Shown here piece after piece: positions 1-12,018 of a stretch of DNA of 64,000 nt. The translations under genes were made by a program, and so were the position numbers. The stretch's first letter is position 1. Every line of letters begins with the position of its first letter. The notes under the pieces are model-generated. The model made no database searches and was not told where the DNA came from. It was given only the letters and a program-made list of their open reading frames with translations. The stretch is from Ursus arctos (Eukaryota; Chordata; Mammalia; Carnivora; Ursidae). The stretch lies in contig NW_026622874.1 in the NCBI RefSeq assembly GCF_023065955.2, forward strand, positions 10,894,001 to 10,958,000, written 5' to 3'.

Positions 1-217
1 CTGGTGGCAGCTTTAAGGATCACCTCTCACCTGCCCAGATGCCCCACCCACTGCCTCCAGGCACTGCAAGGTCAATGTGCTATAGGCTTAAGCTTTCCTT
101 TTCTATCCACACCAGTACCCCCAGAAAGCTTTAAGGCATATCTGATTTTACCAAAGCTCTGAGAAGATTAGGATGACTTATACCACAGAAACACAAATAT
201 CCTAGACTTAGATTTTA
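1..217. other. unassigned sequence
   Basis: No repeat family, exon or RNA was recognised here. The last 15 bases (203-217) are the left copy of the target-site duplication of the adjacent SINE. Confidence 0.5.
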
Positions 218-429
218 TTTTTTTTTAAGATTTTATTTGAGAGAGAGAGAGTGAGAGAGAAAGATAAGGACAGCACAAGGGGGAGGGTGAAGCAGAGGCA
301 GAGGGAGAAGCAGACTCCCTGGGGAGCAAGGAGCCCAACAGCTGGGCTCTGATCCCAGGACCCCAGGACCCCGGGATCATGACCTGAGCAGAAGGCAGAT
401 GCTTAACCGACTGAGCCACCCGGGCGTCC
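218..429 (-). mobile_element. Can-SINE (SINEC, tRNA-derived), antisense copy
   Basis: Reverse-strand SINE: the T-rich tail and AAGATTTTATTT come first, then a GAGAGA tract, then the tRNA-like head ending GACTGAGCCACCCGGGCG. Flanks 203-217 (TAGACTTAGATTTTA) and 430-444 (TTGACTTAAATTTTA) match at 13 of 15 positions, which fits an old target-site duplication. The purine-rich middle is expanded. Confidence 0.93.
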
Positions 430-444
430 TTGACTTAAATTTTA

Positions 445-1104
445 GAAATACTGCTCTGAAAATCCCTTCACCCACCCAGCCACTAGACTTGGTCTCTTTG
501 CCCAATTCTAGCCTCTGCTGGTGGCTTGAGTTCTTTCTTCATTTTACTTCCTACTCTGAAATTGCTAGGCATTTCTTAACAGTTTAGCTATACTTTTAGT
601 TTCTTGTCACAGCCCAGCTTATTCTCCCATGGCCTCACCTACTTACCTCGGAGGAAAACCACACAACCCTCTTCCTGCCTGAAAAGAAATACTAACATTG
701 AAAGTTATTAAAATTTTAATTTTGGTGGTGGCTGTTGTTTGAATTTCTATTATACCCAACACCAGAGCAGCCCACCTCAAGGCTTCCCAAGGATAGGCAA
801 GTAACCCCAGGAAAGGAGATAAACCTTCTGTAGAGAGTAACACTGGACCTTTTCCCAATCGAAATGAGTGGCCCCAATCTTTATCACCAATACCACTGGA
901 AAGAGGGGTGGGGGAAACAAGAGACCAAGACTGCAGATGGTGTGAGAGATACCACTTTGGAAAGGAACTGCTTCCTTAAGATAAGTGCTCTCGATCTTGA
1001 ATACAAGTCCTCTTCCTAGAAGAGTAAAGTTCCTTGACCAAGACCCAGATTTTCCTGTGGGAAGCAATAGTGAAGGCATGTGGGAAGAGCTTTGCTTTCC
1101 CATT
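445..1104. other. unassigned intronic sequence
   Basis: No clear repeat or exon. The open frames here are chance or run in from the adjacent inverted L1 segment. Its right end contains the left L1 target-site duplication at 1105-1117. Confidence 0.4.
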
Positions 1105-1117
1105 AGAAGCCAGCTCA

Positions 1118-1699
1118 GCAAATGCACCAGTTCTTTGAAAAATGTCCTCGGTATTTTGATCGGGATAGCATTGAAGGTGTAGATTGCTCTGGGTAGCATA
1201 AACATTTTAACTATGTTAATTCTTCCGATCCATGAGCATGGAATATTCTTCCATCTTTTTATGTCTTCCTCAATGTCTTTCAAGAGTGATTTATAGTTTC
1301 TAGAATATAGATCCTTTACGTCTCTGGTTAAGTTAATTCCAAGATAACGTATGATTTTTGGTGCTATTGTAAATGGGATGGATTCCCTAATTTCTCTTTC
1401 TTCAGTCTCATTATTCGTGTATAGAAATGCAACTGATTTCTGAGCGTTGATTTTGTATCCCGCCACATTACTAAATTGCTCTATAACTTCTAGTAGTTTG
1501 GGGGTGGATTCTTTTGGGTTTTCCATATACAGTATCATGTCATCTGCGAAGAGAGACAGTTTGACTTCTTTGCTGATTTGGATACCGTTTATCCCTTTTT
1601 GTTGTCTGATTGCTGTTGCAAGGACTTCTAGTGCTATGTTGAATAATAATGGTGAGAGTGGGCATCCTTGTCGTGTTCCTGATCTTAAGGGAAAGGCAT
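1118..1699 (-). mobile_element. LINE-1, inverted 5' segment (ORF2 reverse-transcriptase region)
   Basis: Minus-strand LINE-1 ORF2 sequence. The frame contains [14 protein letters not shown] (FADD is the reverse-transcriptase active-site motif) and [20 protein letters not shown], and runs to [11 protein letters not shown]. About 9 bases at the left edge (1118-1126) are not recognisable L1. It abuts a forward L1 segment at about 1700, and the two share one pair of target-site duplications, so they form a single 5'-inverted insertion. The protein is incomplete and not functional. Confidence 0.93.
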
Positions 1700-3147
1700 A
1701 GACCAATGGAACAGAATAGAGAACCCAGAAATGGACCCTCGGCTCTTTAGGCAACTAATCTTTGATAAAGCAGGAAAAAACATCCGGTGGAAAAAAGACA
1801 GTCTCTTCAATAAATGGTGCTGGGAAAAGTGGACAGCTACATGCAAAAGAATGAAAAAAAAGAATGTCATCTGCAAAGAGAGACATTTTGACTACACAAA
1901 AATAAACTCCAAATGGATGAAAGACCTCGATGTGAGACAGGAATCCATCAAAATTCTAGAGGAGAACATAGGCAGCAACCTCTACGACATCGGCCACAGC
2001 AACCTTTTTCATGACACATCTCCAAAGGCAAGAGAAACAAAAGATAAAATGAACTTATGGGACTTCATCAAGATAAAAAGCTTCTGCACAGCCAAGGAAA
2101 CAGTCAAAAAAACTAAGAGGCAGCCCACGGAATGGGAGAAGATATTTGCAAATGACACTACAGATAAAAGACTGGTATCCAAGATCTACAAAGAACTTCT
2201 CAAACTCAATACACGAGAAACAAATAAACAAATCAAAAAATGGGCAGAAGATATGAACAGACACTTTTCCAATGAAGACATACAAATGGCTAACAGACAC
2301 ATGAAAAAATGTTCAAAATCATTAGCCATCAGGGAAATTCAAATCAAAACCACACTAAGACACCACCTTACGCCAGTTAGAATGGCAAAAATAGACAAGG
2401 CAAGAAACAACAATTGTTGGAGAGGATGTGGAGAAAGGGGATCCCTCCTACATTGTTGGTGGGAATGCAAGTTGGTACAGCCACTCTGGAAAACAATGTG
2501 GAGGTCCCTTAAAAAGTTAAAAATTGAGCTACCCTATGACCCAGCCATTGTACTACTGGGTATTTACCCCAAAGATACAGACGTAGTGAAGAGAAGGGCC
2601 ATATGCACCCCAATGTTCATAGCAGCAATGTCCACAATAGCTAAATCGTGGAAGGAGCCGAGATGCCCTTCAACAGATGACTGGATTAAGAAGTTGTGGT
2701 CCATATATACAATGGAATATTACTCAGCTATCAGAAAGAACGAATTCTCAACATTTGCTGCAACATGGACGGCACTGGAGGAGATAATGCTAAGTGAAAT
2801 AAGTCAAGCAGAGAAAGACAACTATCATATGATTTCTCTCATCTATGGAACATAAGAACTAGGATGATCGGTAGGGGAAGAAAGGGATAAAGAAAGGGGG
2901 GGTAATCAGAAGGAGGAATGAAACATGAGAGACTATGGACTCTGAGAAACAAACTGAGGGCTTCAGAGGGGAGGGGGTGGGGGAATGGGATAGACCGGTG
3001 ATGGGTAGTAAGGAGAGCACGTATTGCATGGTCCACTGGGTGTTATATGCAACTAATGAATCATCGAACTTTATATCGGAAACCGGGGATGTACTGCATG
3101 GTGACTAACATAATATAATAAAAAATCATTAAAAAAAAAAAAAAAAA
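1700..3147 (+). mobile_element. LINE-1, forward 3' segment (ORF2 C-terminus, 3' UTR, poly(A))
   Basis: Starts inside ORF2 ([12 protein letters not shown] reading, then [15 protein letters not shown] and [20 protein letters not shown]) and stays open to 2855. It then runs through the carnivore L1 3' UTR (ACTGGGTGTTATATGCAACTAATGAATC and similar) to a poly(A) at about 3130-3147. Target-site duplication AGAAGCCAGCTCA lies at 1105-1117 and 3148-3160. The open ORF2 tail of more than 370 codons suggests a fairly recent insertion. The part of ORF2 between the two segments (about 170 bp by comparison with 8860-9060) is missing, as expected at an inversion junction. Confidence 0.96.
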
Positions 3148-3224
3148 AGAAGCCAGCTCAAATTGTGCTCTCTCACCCTGTAGTGATAAAAAGGATTTCT
3201 TCATTTCTCTGGAACCTTCCATCT

Positions 3225-3490
3225 TGGCTTAGCCAAATTTTACTTAGTCTTTATATAGCTTCAGGCATCATCTCCTCAGGGAAGTCTTTCCTAAATAGTC
3301 TTCCCTGGGCTGCCATCTGATCTCCTCTCTTTATCATACCTGATTGAAATTTATTTGCTTGATTCTTCCATTCAACTGAGAGCTCCTTGAGGGTCCCAGC
3401 TGTGTACTACTCCTCTTTGAATCCCTAATGAACAAGTGTGACATCAGATTCACGGCAAGTCTTCAGTATGTGCTTGAATTTATGAATGAA
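3225..3490 (+). repeat. L2 LINE 3'-end relic
   Basis: Contains the L2 signature GAGAGCTCCTTGAGGG followed by a degenerate GTGCTTGAATTTATGAATGAA ending, with the CTCCTCAGGGAAGTCTTTCC block before it. Very diverged and non-functional. Confidence 0.7.
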
Positions 3491-4849
3491 GAGTAATAGC
3501 TGAAATGAACAAGTTAATATTTACTCGAAACTGCCCATTCTGAAATGTGTTTTAATATGATGGAATGTGTTCCAAAATGATGGAGCAGCTATAGGTACTT
3601 GATAGAAGGAAAGTTAGGAAGACCTTCTGAGACAGTTTTTCCTTATTCTCCTATCGTTTCCATCCTTATCCCTCAAGAAAGATTTGTGTAAGTCACAATT
3701 TTAAGCCTTTACTTATATTTCAATTACCTTTTCCTAACGTCTGCACTTGAGCTTTCAATCACATTTGTTGTTCTGGCAAATCAGCCTCTACTTAACATCC
3801 CTACCTGTAAACGAATTCCAGTGTAAGGGTTACTTATAAAGAAAATAAAGTTGAGTTTAAAAATTGATTAGTTTTTAGCTTTAAAACTGAAGCCAAGTGA
3901 CCCTCTTTGGAGGTAGGTGGAAGCAGGTTAATGGCGCTTCTTCTGAACTTTTCTAACTCAATACAACATCCATTTAAAAATTCTTTGAAATGAATATGAA
4001 TATGCAGACCCTTAGTTACAGTTTGTTTTTAAGAGCTATCATGCAATATGGGGCAAATTTTTTGGAGTGCTCTACCACCTCAGTTTTCCCAGGAATGAGG
4101 ATTTCTCAGGCCTCCACTCTTTTGGTACTAATCCTGGGAAAGCCCTGGGCAAACTGGGACAGGGCTGGTCACTCTCACTGCAGACAACATTAAGATAAGT
4201 GGGTTTGTTTTGTTTTTCTGTTATAACTGATTCTTCATTAAAAACACGATGATTTACAATAGAATTATTTTCCACTGCTAAGGCACTTAACAGGTATTGT
4301 AAGTTATCACATACAAATCACTTCAAATTAAGTAAATTACTATCGCACCGCATTTTGACATACTACTGTAAATTCTTATTATACTTGGAATACTTTTAAT
4401 TTTCTTACTTTAAAAATGCACTTAAGATATTAAATACTCTTCTGAAAATGTATTTTTATTATTTTTATATTTGCTAAGATCAATGAAATGCTTATTAAAT
4501 AATTAAGTTGATTACCCTAAGAAAAATATTTCTTGAATTTTTTACTACAAACTAGCAACAGAAATTCTTCACCTGTTTTAATCTGTGAATATGTGACCTC
4601 TAGACCAGCATAAATGCCTACTCTAACTGTTGTCATACACTAAACTGATAGAGAAAGAGTGTGGTCATCTTCTACTTGTCTCATAAGTAGATGGAGATGA
4701 AACCAGAACAGAGGGGACAGAATTCTGTTCCGTTCTATTTCCATCTCCTAGAACTAAGGATTCTGCCATGCCCCTTCTCTAGGATTGCATCAGTTTTAAT
4801 CTTCATCCGCTCACCCACTCAAGATAAAAAGAGAAGCAAAGGGTAAGCA
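3491..4849. other. unassigned AT-rich intronic sequence
   Basis: About 1.36 kb with no recognisable repeat, exon or RNA. Short frames at 3990-4275 have no splice context or family likeness. Confidence 0.4.
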
Positions 4850-5460
4850 ACCTGGTAAATAACACCTAGCTATTTCTCAGCATGCCCACCACTACCCTTC
4901 TGGTCCAAGTCACCATCATCTTGGATCCAGACTGCAATTTCCACCTTTGCCTCCCTTTAGACTGTTCTTAACAAAACAGTGACTATGATCCTTTTAAAAG
5001 TCCAATCACGTCACCATTCTGCTCAAACTCTTCAAAAACTTACAGTCTCACACAGAGCAAAGCTTAAAGTCATTATAAGGGTCTACAAGATCTGTCCCAG
5101 CCCCTTTCTCTCTGATCTTATTCCCCATCTTGCTCATTCCTCTGGGTTCCTGGATTACTTCAAGCAAGCTCCTCTCCCATTGGCTGTTTGCTCCTCTTAT
5201 GATGCTCTTCACCTGGAAAGTCGCATGGCTTACTTTTTTATTCCTTCTTTTCTTAAATACCACCATCTCAGTAAGACCACCTTTGCTGATGACTCCAATT
5301 TAAAATAGAATCCTATCTATATGCCCTTAACTCCAGGCCCCTTTTCTTCCTTCGTGTTTCTCCATACTATAGGAAATAGTACGCGTTCTATTTTTTTGTT
5401 TATTTTATGTCTCCAAGTAGAAGGTAAGCTTGAATGCTCTGTGAGCAAATTCTCTCTCTC

Positions 5461-5503
<43 letters not shown>

Positions 5504-5600
5504 TTGTTTTCTTCACTAGTATATCCCCAGTACCTAGAATAGTGCCTGGCACATAGCAGGTACTCAAATATGTCTGGATGAATGAATGATTGGAGGTAAC
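4850..5600 (+). repeat. L2 LINE fragment, interrupted by a CA microsatellite
   Basis: Long, fairly continuous L2 match: AAGTCACCATCATC, then AATCACGTCACCATTCTGCTCAAA, then the GGGTCTACAAGATCTG block, ending with AGTGCCTGGCACATAGCAGGTACTCA and GAATGAATGA. The open frame through 4979-5308 is the L2 3' region, not a host gene. Confidence 0.88.
5464..5500 (+). repeat. (CA)n microsatellite
   Basis: About 18 uninterrupted CA units inside the L2 copy. Uninterrupted dinucleotide runs of this length are usually polymorphic. They also create the artificial THTHTH and CVCVCV frames in this area. Confidence 0.97.
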
Positions 5601-5944
5601 TAAGAAGTCCCTTCTTCTGTCAGTTTCTCTTTCCTCAGTCACCTTCCTGGGACCAAAACTGGAACTGTTTTTTGTTGTTGTTTTTTTTAAGTAATACATT
5701 CTGTTAAAAGAGAAAAAGGAAATGAAAAACCCTACGAAGTGATAATATGTTAATTCTGAGTAGTAATTTGCATCTCAGTGTGACTGAATTTACCAGATCT
5801 GATTAGAGATTTTCTTCAGCAAGGAAGCAGCGGAAGCCTAAGCCTGAGATCCTGGGACTGTGGCGAGGGGAGGAAGGACACAAGGACTATATAATCTATT
5901 TCTTTCACACTTTTCAGTGAGGCTAGACTTGACTTTAGAGACAA

Positions 5945-6215
5945 TAATATCTTGTTTACTTATTTTTAAGTTTTAAGGACCACACATTAGTTTCCAAATT
6001 TTATTCTGAAATAATCATAAACTTAGAGAACAGTGCAGAGTACAGACAATTGTTTTTGTTATCAACCATTTGAAAACAAGTAGCCAACATGTTTACTCCA
6101 ATATTTTAGTTATTTAGTTATTTCCTACAAATAAGTCTAGTCTCTTACATTACCATGATACCATCATGAGGCCTCACTACCAATTATCCAATAATACCCA
6201 AACATACTCATCCAT
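5945..6215. repeat. possible ancient LINE 3' UTR relic
   Basis: The wording TTTATTCTGAAATAATCATAAACTTAGAG and AAATAAGTCTAGTCTCTTACATTACC resembles a common mammalian interspersed repeat. I cannot name the family with confidence. Nothing else is visible between 5601 and 6480. Confidence 0.35.
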
Positions 6216-6484
6216 TCACTTGTTCCCCCCTCAACTATTGGTCAAATACTTTCCAACATTCCATTATTACATTCTGTTTAGAATACCAAGAGTAAAATAT
6301 GATCTTAAGGGTGACTTTTAATACGGTAAATAAGTACAGACAATTTAACAGGTGATATGAAAGTATCGTATATATAGGGTACAGTGACAGCAAGCAGTCA
6401 ATTCTGTCTGAGGGTAGAGTGGCCAAGAAATAATTCCCAGATGCTTGGGAAAAAGCTGAGGATTTGAGGAGGTACTTATGCTTA

Positions 6485-7320
6485 TATCTATATGTAGAGA
6501 AGGACATATAAACAGAAGTGCAGGGGGAGAGTGAAGAAAGACACTGGTTTATTAAGGAATAATAAACATTTATGTTAGTGAAGAGTAGACAGAAAAAAGA
6601 CAAAAAAAATTGCAGCAAGAAATGAGGCCAGAAGCAGTAAGGGCTACATCATGGAGGACACTGTATGCCTTCCTGCGAGAGGTAACTAACCAGTAGGGAG
6701 TCACATCAAGGCTTTAAGCTGAGGAACAGTAATTTTTCACTTGTGTTTTAGAGAGAGTGCTGTATCAGTAATGTTGAGGGTACATATGAAGAATAAGACA
6801 CTGCAAACTGGAGAAAATTTTAGAGATAATAGAAACAGTGAGGATAAGCAATGAACTAAGTAGCACGGGGGTGAAGATAAAGAAACATACACTTAGATAT
6901 AAAAGAGGTGTTCATTTGGGGACTTAGGACACAAATAGATGTGTGGGGATAAAGGAGAAAAGAGAGTGCCAGATGATTCTCCAGTTTTCAGGTAGGATGA
7001 TTACTAGTGGCATTCATAAAAATAGAAGAATGTGTGAGGGGAGGGAGAAAACATGGAATTTTAGAAGCACATGGAGCAAAGGAGAAAGATCTGAGTTGGA
7101 ATCATGGATTTTGGAGTCCCGTGCATATTAACTGGTAGATAATGTACTACTATATTAATACTAATGGTTTACCCAGGGAGAGCTTCCAGACTCTGAAGAG
7201 ACAAAAAGGATGAAGTCCCTCAGGATACCCTCATTTAAAGGATAGAGTCTAGCCAAGGAGATGAAGATGGAGAAGTCATAGAGATAGGAGGAGAAGAAGA
7301 AAAGAATGATTGTATGATTA
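6485..7320 (-). repeat. L2 LINE fragment, antisense
   Basis: Read in reverse complement this matches the L2 body. On the plus strand it gives GAGGCCAGAAGCAGTAAGGGCTACATCATGGAGGAC, then AGTAGGGAGTCACATC, then further 5' L2 sequence. Short, unrelated frames inside it are chance. Confidence 0.7.
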
Positions 7321-7379
7321 TTAGGCTTCCATTCATGTACGATTCACTTACACTAAAAACAAGTACACAGATAATTAAA

Positions 7380-8192
7380 ACTCTACTCCAACTCTGGCCC
7401 CAACCTCTGGCTGATATATATAGAAATTAGACAGGACCAAAGAAAAATCAAAGGATTCAACCCTTGAAAGAAAAGAACCACAAAGAACTTCATATATAAA
7501 TACAAACACAGCTTTTCCCCATGAGGTTACTCTCCAGTCAATGTGACAGAGCTCAAGCAGAAAATCTCAGTATTATTGGCCTGAGGAATAAGAGGATGAG
7601 GACTGAGATAGCTAGAGCAGCTGAAAATGGAATGGGGCAAAATCCTAGGGAGTAGGTAGCCAAAAAAAAAAAAAAAAAAATCCGTAAATAAACTCCCTCA
7701 AATCCTTGACTGATCCCTGAATGTGCATGTGTGCGGCAAGATTTCAGAGAGGCCAGGGGAGAAACAAATGTCAGAAGGCTGAAAGAGGTAAGCAGAGCTT
7801 CAGCAGCTACTCACTGCAGAAAAGATGAAGAGTGTCAATCTGTCAAAGTAGAAGGTTTGGTAAACACCTGGGTTGGATTTTCAACTGAAACCTCTAAGAG
7901 CCATGTCTTACGAAATAACACCAGTGAGAATTAGGAAATCACACCATGTCTAAGGGAAATGACAAAACAGATCCACCCTGCCAAAACCTAAAACCAGCAA
8001 TGTTAACTGTCTGCTAGAACATTCTTCATAAGAGGGTAACAAAATCCAGAGTCTGTGACAACATATCTTACGTAATGTTCCAGCACATAACCCCAAATTA
8101 CTAGATATTCAAAGTACGTAATCCATATCAAGAGGAAAATCAGTCACAAGCCCACAGACAAACCAGATGTTAAAATCAACATTCAAGGACTT
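7380..8192 (+). mobile_element. ancient L1ME-like LINE-1, 5' part (host of a younger L1)
   Basis: Resembles the 5' region of old L1ME/HAL1-type elements; ...TTCAAGGACTTTAAAACAGCT is a typical block near the right end. The same block resumes after the inserted L1 at 10471 (ACAATGGTATGCTAAAAAAGCC), so 7380-8202 and 10471 onward are one split element. Contains a poly(A) run at 7662-7680. Confidence 0.6.
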
Positions 8193-8202
8193 TAAAACAG
8201 CT

Positions 8203-10460
8203 CCACAGTGTAGGGATAGAGGGGACATACCTCAATATCATAAAAGCCATCTACAAAAAGCCCACAGTGAATATCATTCTCAATGTGGAAAAACTGAGAG
8301 TGTTTCCTTTAGGGTCAGGAACACACAAGGGATGCCCACTCTCACCACTGTTGTTCAACATAGTACTAGAAGTCCTAGCTTCAGCAATCAGACAACAAAA
8401 AGAGATAAAAGGCACTCAAATTGGCAAAGAAGAAGTCAAACTCTCACTCTTGACATACTTTATGTGGAAAACCCAAAAGACTACACCCCAAAATTGCTAG
8501 AACTCATACAGGAATTCAGCAATGTGGCAGGATATAAAATCAATGCACAGAAATCAGTTGCATTTCTATACCCTAACAATGAGACAGAGGAAAGAGAAAT
8601 TAAGGAATCGATCCCATTTACAATTGCACCAAAAACCATAAGATACCTAGGAATAAATCTAACAAGAAGTAAATGTTCTGTATTCTAAAGACTATATAAC
8701 ACTTATGAAAGAAATTGAGAAAGACACAAAGAAATGGAAAAACATTCTATGCTCATGGATTGGAAAAATAAATATTGTTAAAATTTCTATGTTACCCAGG
8801 GCAAGCTACACATTCAATGCAATTCCTTTCAAAATACCATCAACATTTTTCACAGAGCTGGAACAAATAATCCTAAAATTTGTATGGAACCAGGGAAGAC
8901 TCCAAAGAGCCAGAAGAATGTTCTGAAATGGAATATGGAAACAATGGAAAACAAAGTTGGTGGCATCACAATGCCAGACTTCAAGCTCTACTACAAAGCT
9001 GTAATCATCAAGACAGTATGGTACTGGCACAAAAACAGACACACAGATCAATGGAACAGAATAGAGAACCCAGAATTGGACCCTCAATTCTATGGTCAAC
9101 TAATCTTCAACAAAGCAGAAAAGAATATCCAGTGGGAAAAGGACAGTTTCTTCAATAAATGGTGCTGGGAACATTGGACAGCCACATGTAGATGAATGAA
9201 ACTGAACCTTTTCCTCACACCATACAAAGATAAACTCAAAACAGATGAAAGACCTCAATGTGAGACAGGAAAGCATCAAAATCCTAGAGGAGAACACAGG
9301 CAGCAAACTTCTTGGCTTGCAAACACATCTCCAAAAGCAAGGGAAACAAAAGCAAAGATGAACTATTGGGACTTCATCAAGATAAAACCTTCTGTACAGC
9401 AAAGGAAACAGTCAACAAAACTAAAAGGCAACCAATGGAATGGGAGAAGATATTTGCAAATGACATATCAGATAAAGGGCTAGTATCTAAGATCTATAAA
9501 GAACTTATCAAACTCAACACCCAAAAAAACCAAATAATCTAGTCAAGAAATGGGCAGAAGACATGAACAGATATTTCTTCAAAGAAGACATCCAAATGGC
9601 CAACTGACACATGAAAAAGTGCTCAACATCACTCAGCATCATGGAAATACAAATCAAAATGACAATGAGATACCACCTCACACTAGTCAGAATGGCTAAA
9701 ATTAACAAATCAGGAAATGACAGATGTTGGCGAGAATGCAGAGAAATGGAAACCGTCTTACACTGTTGGTGAGAATGCAAGCTGATTACAGCCACTCTGG
9801 AAAACAGTATGGAGGTTCTTCAAGAAGTTAAAAATAGAGCTACGTTATGACGCAGCAATTGTGCTACTGGATATTTACCCCAAAGATACAAATGTAGTGA
9901 TCTGAAGGGGCACCTGCACCCTAACATTTATAGCAGCAACGTCCACAATAGCCAAACTATGGAAAGAGCTGAGATGTCCATTTATGGATGAATGGATAAA
10001 GAAGATATGGTGCATATGTATACACAAAGGAATATTACTCAGCCATCAGAAAGGATGAATTCTCACCATTTACACTGTCATGGATGGAATTTACATTGAC
10101 GTGGAGGTTATTATTCTGAGTAAAATAAGACAATCAGAAAGACAATTACCATATGATTTCACTCATATGTGGAATATAAGAAACAGCACAGAGGATCACA
10201 AGGGAAGGGAGGGAAAAGTGAATCGGAAGAAATCAGAGAGGGAGACAAACCATGAGAGACTCTTAACTTAAGAAAAAAACTAAGGGTTGCTGGAGAGGAG
10301 GTGGGTAGGGGAATGGGATAACTGGGTGATGGGTATTAAGAAGATCATGTGATGTGATGAGCACTGGGTGTTATATGCAACTGATGAATAACTGAACTCT
10401 ACATATGAAACTAATGATGTACTGTATGTTGACTAATTTAAATTAAAAAGTAAAAATAAA
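8203..10460 (+). mobile_element. LINE-1, 5'-truncated, inserted into the L1ME element
   Basis: Begins at the ORF2 reverse-transcriptase region (CTCAATATCATAAAAGCCATCTAC), contains the [15 protein letters not shown] and [21 protein letters not shown] blocks, and continues through the ORF2 C-terminus to the carnivore L1 3' UTR (ACTGGGTGTTATATGCAACTGATG) and an A-rich end. Flanked by TAAAACAGCT at 8193-8202 and 10461-10470. Frameshifts and stops break ORF2 at several points (about 8500, 8690, 8926, 9195, 9540), so it is older than the L1 at 1118-3147. Confidence 0.95.
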
Positions 10461-11218
10461 TAAAACAGCTACAATGGTATGCTAAAAAAGCCATAGGGAA
10501 AAAAGTGGATATAGTGCGTAGAAAGGGAGTTTAAGGAAAGTTATGTTAAACTGTAAAAATGAATCAAATGCAAATCTTAGAACTAAAAATTACTACATTT
10601 GAAATTAAAAGCTGAATGGAAAAGAAGAAGGAATCCATAAGTCCAAGGATAAGTTAATAGAAATCACCCGAACTGAAGCACAAAGAAATAAAGCTTTAAA
10701 AAATGTACAGAGCCTCAATAATTTGTATCAAATTATCAAGCACATACGTAACTGGAGTTGCAGGAGGGATGAGAATAGGAAGGCTAAATAGGCAAAGAAA
10801 TATTAGCTGAAAAGCTTTCCAATTTGATCAAAAAGAATGTAAAAACATAGTGAATACCAAGCTGAATAAATACACAGAAAACCACAAGAAGGAACTAATA
10901 ATCGAACTGTGGAAAACTTAAGATAAAGCTACACACTAATTAAAACTACATGTATTGCTATGAAAATTGATATAATGATTAATGAAACTTAACAAATAAC
11001 TTAGAAATAAGGTATCATAAATCAGCAGGAAAACAAAGAGCACTCAATAATTGATGCTATGGCAACTGGTGAAGTTTTGGGGGGCAGGTATGAGGGAATC
11101 AGAACTTTATTGTGGATGATGAGCAACAAAAAATTCAATGTATAAAATAATTAAGTATAAAGTGAAACCACAAAACCATTCAGGGAAATTATTATTCTCT
11201 AATGAGGAAGGAAAGGTT

Positions 11219-11220
<2 letters not shown>

Positions 11221-11252
<32 letters not shown>
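11221..11252 (+). repeat. (ATTT)n microsatellite at the SINE tail
   Basis: Eight TTTA/ATTT units directly left of AAAAGATTTTATTT. It is the expanded tail of the adjacent antisense SINE. Confidence 0.95.
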
Positions 11253-11254
<2 letters not shown>

Positions 11255-11428
11255 AAGATTTTATTTATTTGAGAGAGAGAGATAGCAAGAGACAGCATAG
11301 GCAGGAGGGAGAGGGAGAAGCAGGCTCCCTCAGCGGGGAGCCTGACATAAGACTCAATCCCATGATCCTGGGATCATGACATGAGCCAAAGGCAGACGCT
11401 TAACTGACTGAGCCACCCAGGCGCCCCT
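11253..11428 (-). mobile_element. Can-SINE (SINEC), antisense copy
   Basis: Reverse-strand SINE with AAAGATTTTATTTATTTGAGAGAGAG at left, CAGCGGGGAGCCTGA in the middle, and a tRNA-like head CTGAGCCACCCAGGCGCCCC at right. Inserted within the old L1ME element. Confidence 0.95.
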
Positions 11429-11606
11429 TATCAAAGTTTTTATAAAAGCACCATAAACGAAAAAAATTGATAGACTTGACTACACCTTAAAATCTTCTTT
11501 ACGTGAAGCAAATTAAAAATTAAACTGGGAAAATAACTGATAAACAACTTTCATATATAAACGGAGCACATAAAAATGATAAAAAATGTAGAGAATTGAT
11601 CAAATG

Positions 11607-11758
11607 ACATAAGACAATTACAAGACAAGACATATAATCAATAAAACGTTTACCTTTAAAAGTAATTACTATTTAAACAATTACATAAAACAATTACAAG
11701 ACAAGACATATAATCAATAAAACGTTTACTTTTAAAAATATTAATTACTCAATTAATT
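11607..11758. repeat. 76-bp direct tandem duplication (two copies)
   Basis: CAATTACAAGACAAGACATA begins at 11615 and again at 11691, with the following TAATCAATAAAACGTTTAC also repeated, an offset of 76 bases. The first 50 or so bases differ at only about two positions; the distal part is less similar and gapped. A local duplication inside the old L1ME relic. Confidence 0.85.
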
Positions 11759-12018
11759 AAAAGTAATTAATATTAAAACAATGAAATCACAATTTCACCC
11801 ATTAAATTAGAAATACTTCAGCTTAATAATCCTCAATCTTCATAACTATGTACTCTACACATTGCTGGCAGGAATGCAAATTGGAAGAAATTTTCTAGAA
11901 AATAGTTTAATATACACTGTTTTAAATCTGTATTCTTTGTTTCAGAAATTTGCTTTCTGGGAATCTCTTTCAAGAAAACAGAGTAAAAAAAAGTTTACAT
12001 AAGAATGTTCAGAAAGGA

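Larger units (their letters stand above)
10471..12018 (+). mobile_element. ancient L1ME-like LINE-1, continuation
   Basis: Continues the element broken at 8192. ORF1-like wording is seen around 10650-10760 (AAATCACCCGAACTGAAGCACAAAGAAATAAAG). Late ORF2 wording appears around 11850-11960, including ACATTGCTGGCAGGAATGCAAATTGG and TTTGCTTTCTGGGAATCT. Highly diverged; internal deletions are likely. Hosts an antisense SINE and a 76-bp tandem duplication. Confidence 0.6.

Noticed and set aside
777..1754. Minus-strand frame of 325 codons with a reverse-transcriptase motif
   Set aside because: It is the inverted segment of a LINE-1 plus run-through into flanking DNA, not a host gene.
1731..2855. Plus-strand frame of 374 codons
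   Set aside because: It is the LINE-1 ORF2 C-terminus in a truncated, inverted insertion with no start region or promoter.
4979..5308. Plus-strand 109-codon frame
   Set aside because: It falls wholly within an L2 3' region, and other L2 copies give similar frames.
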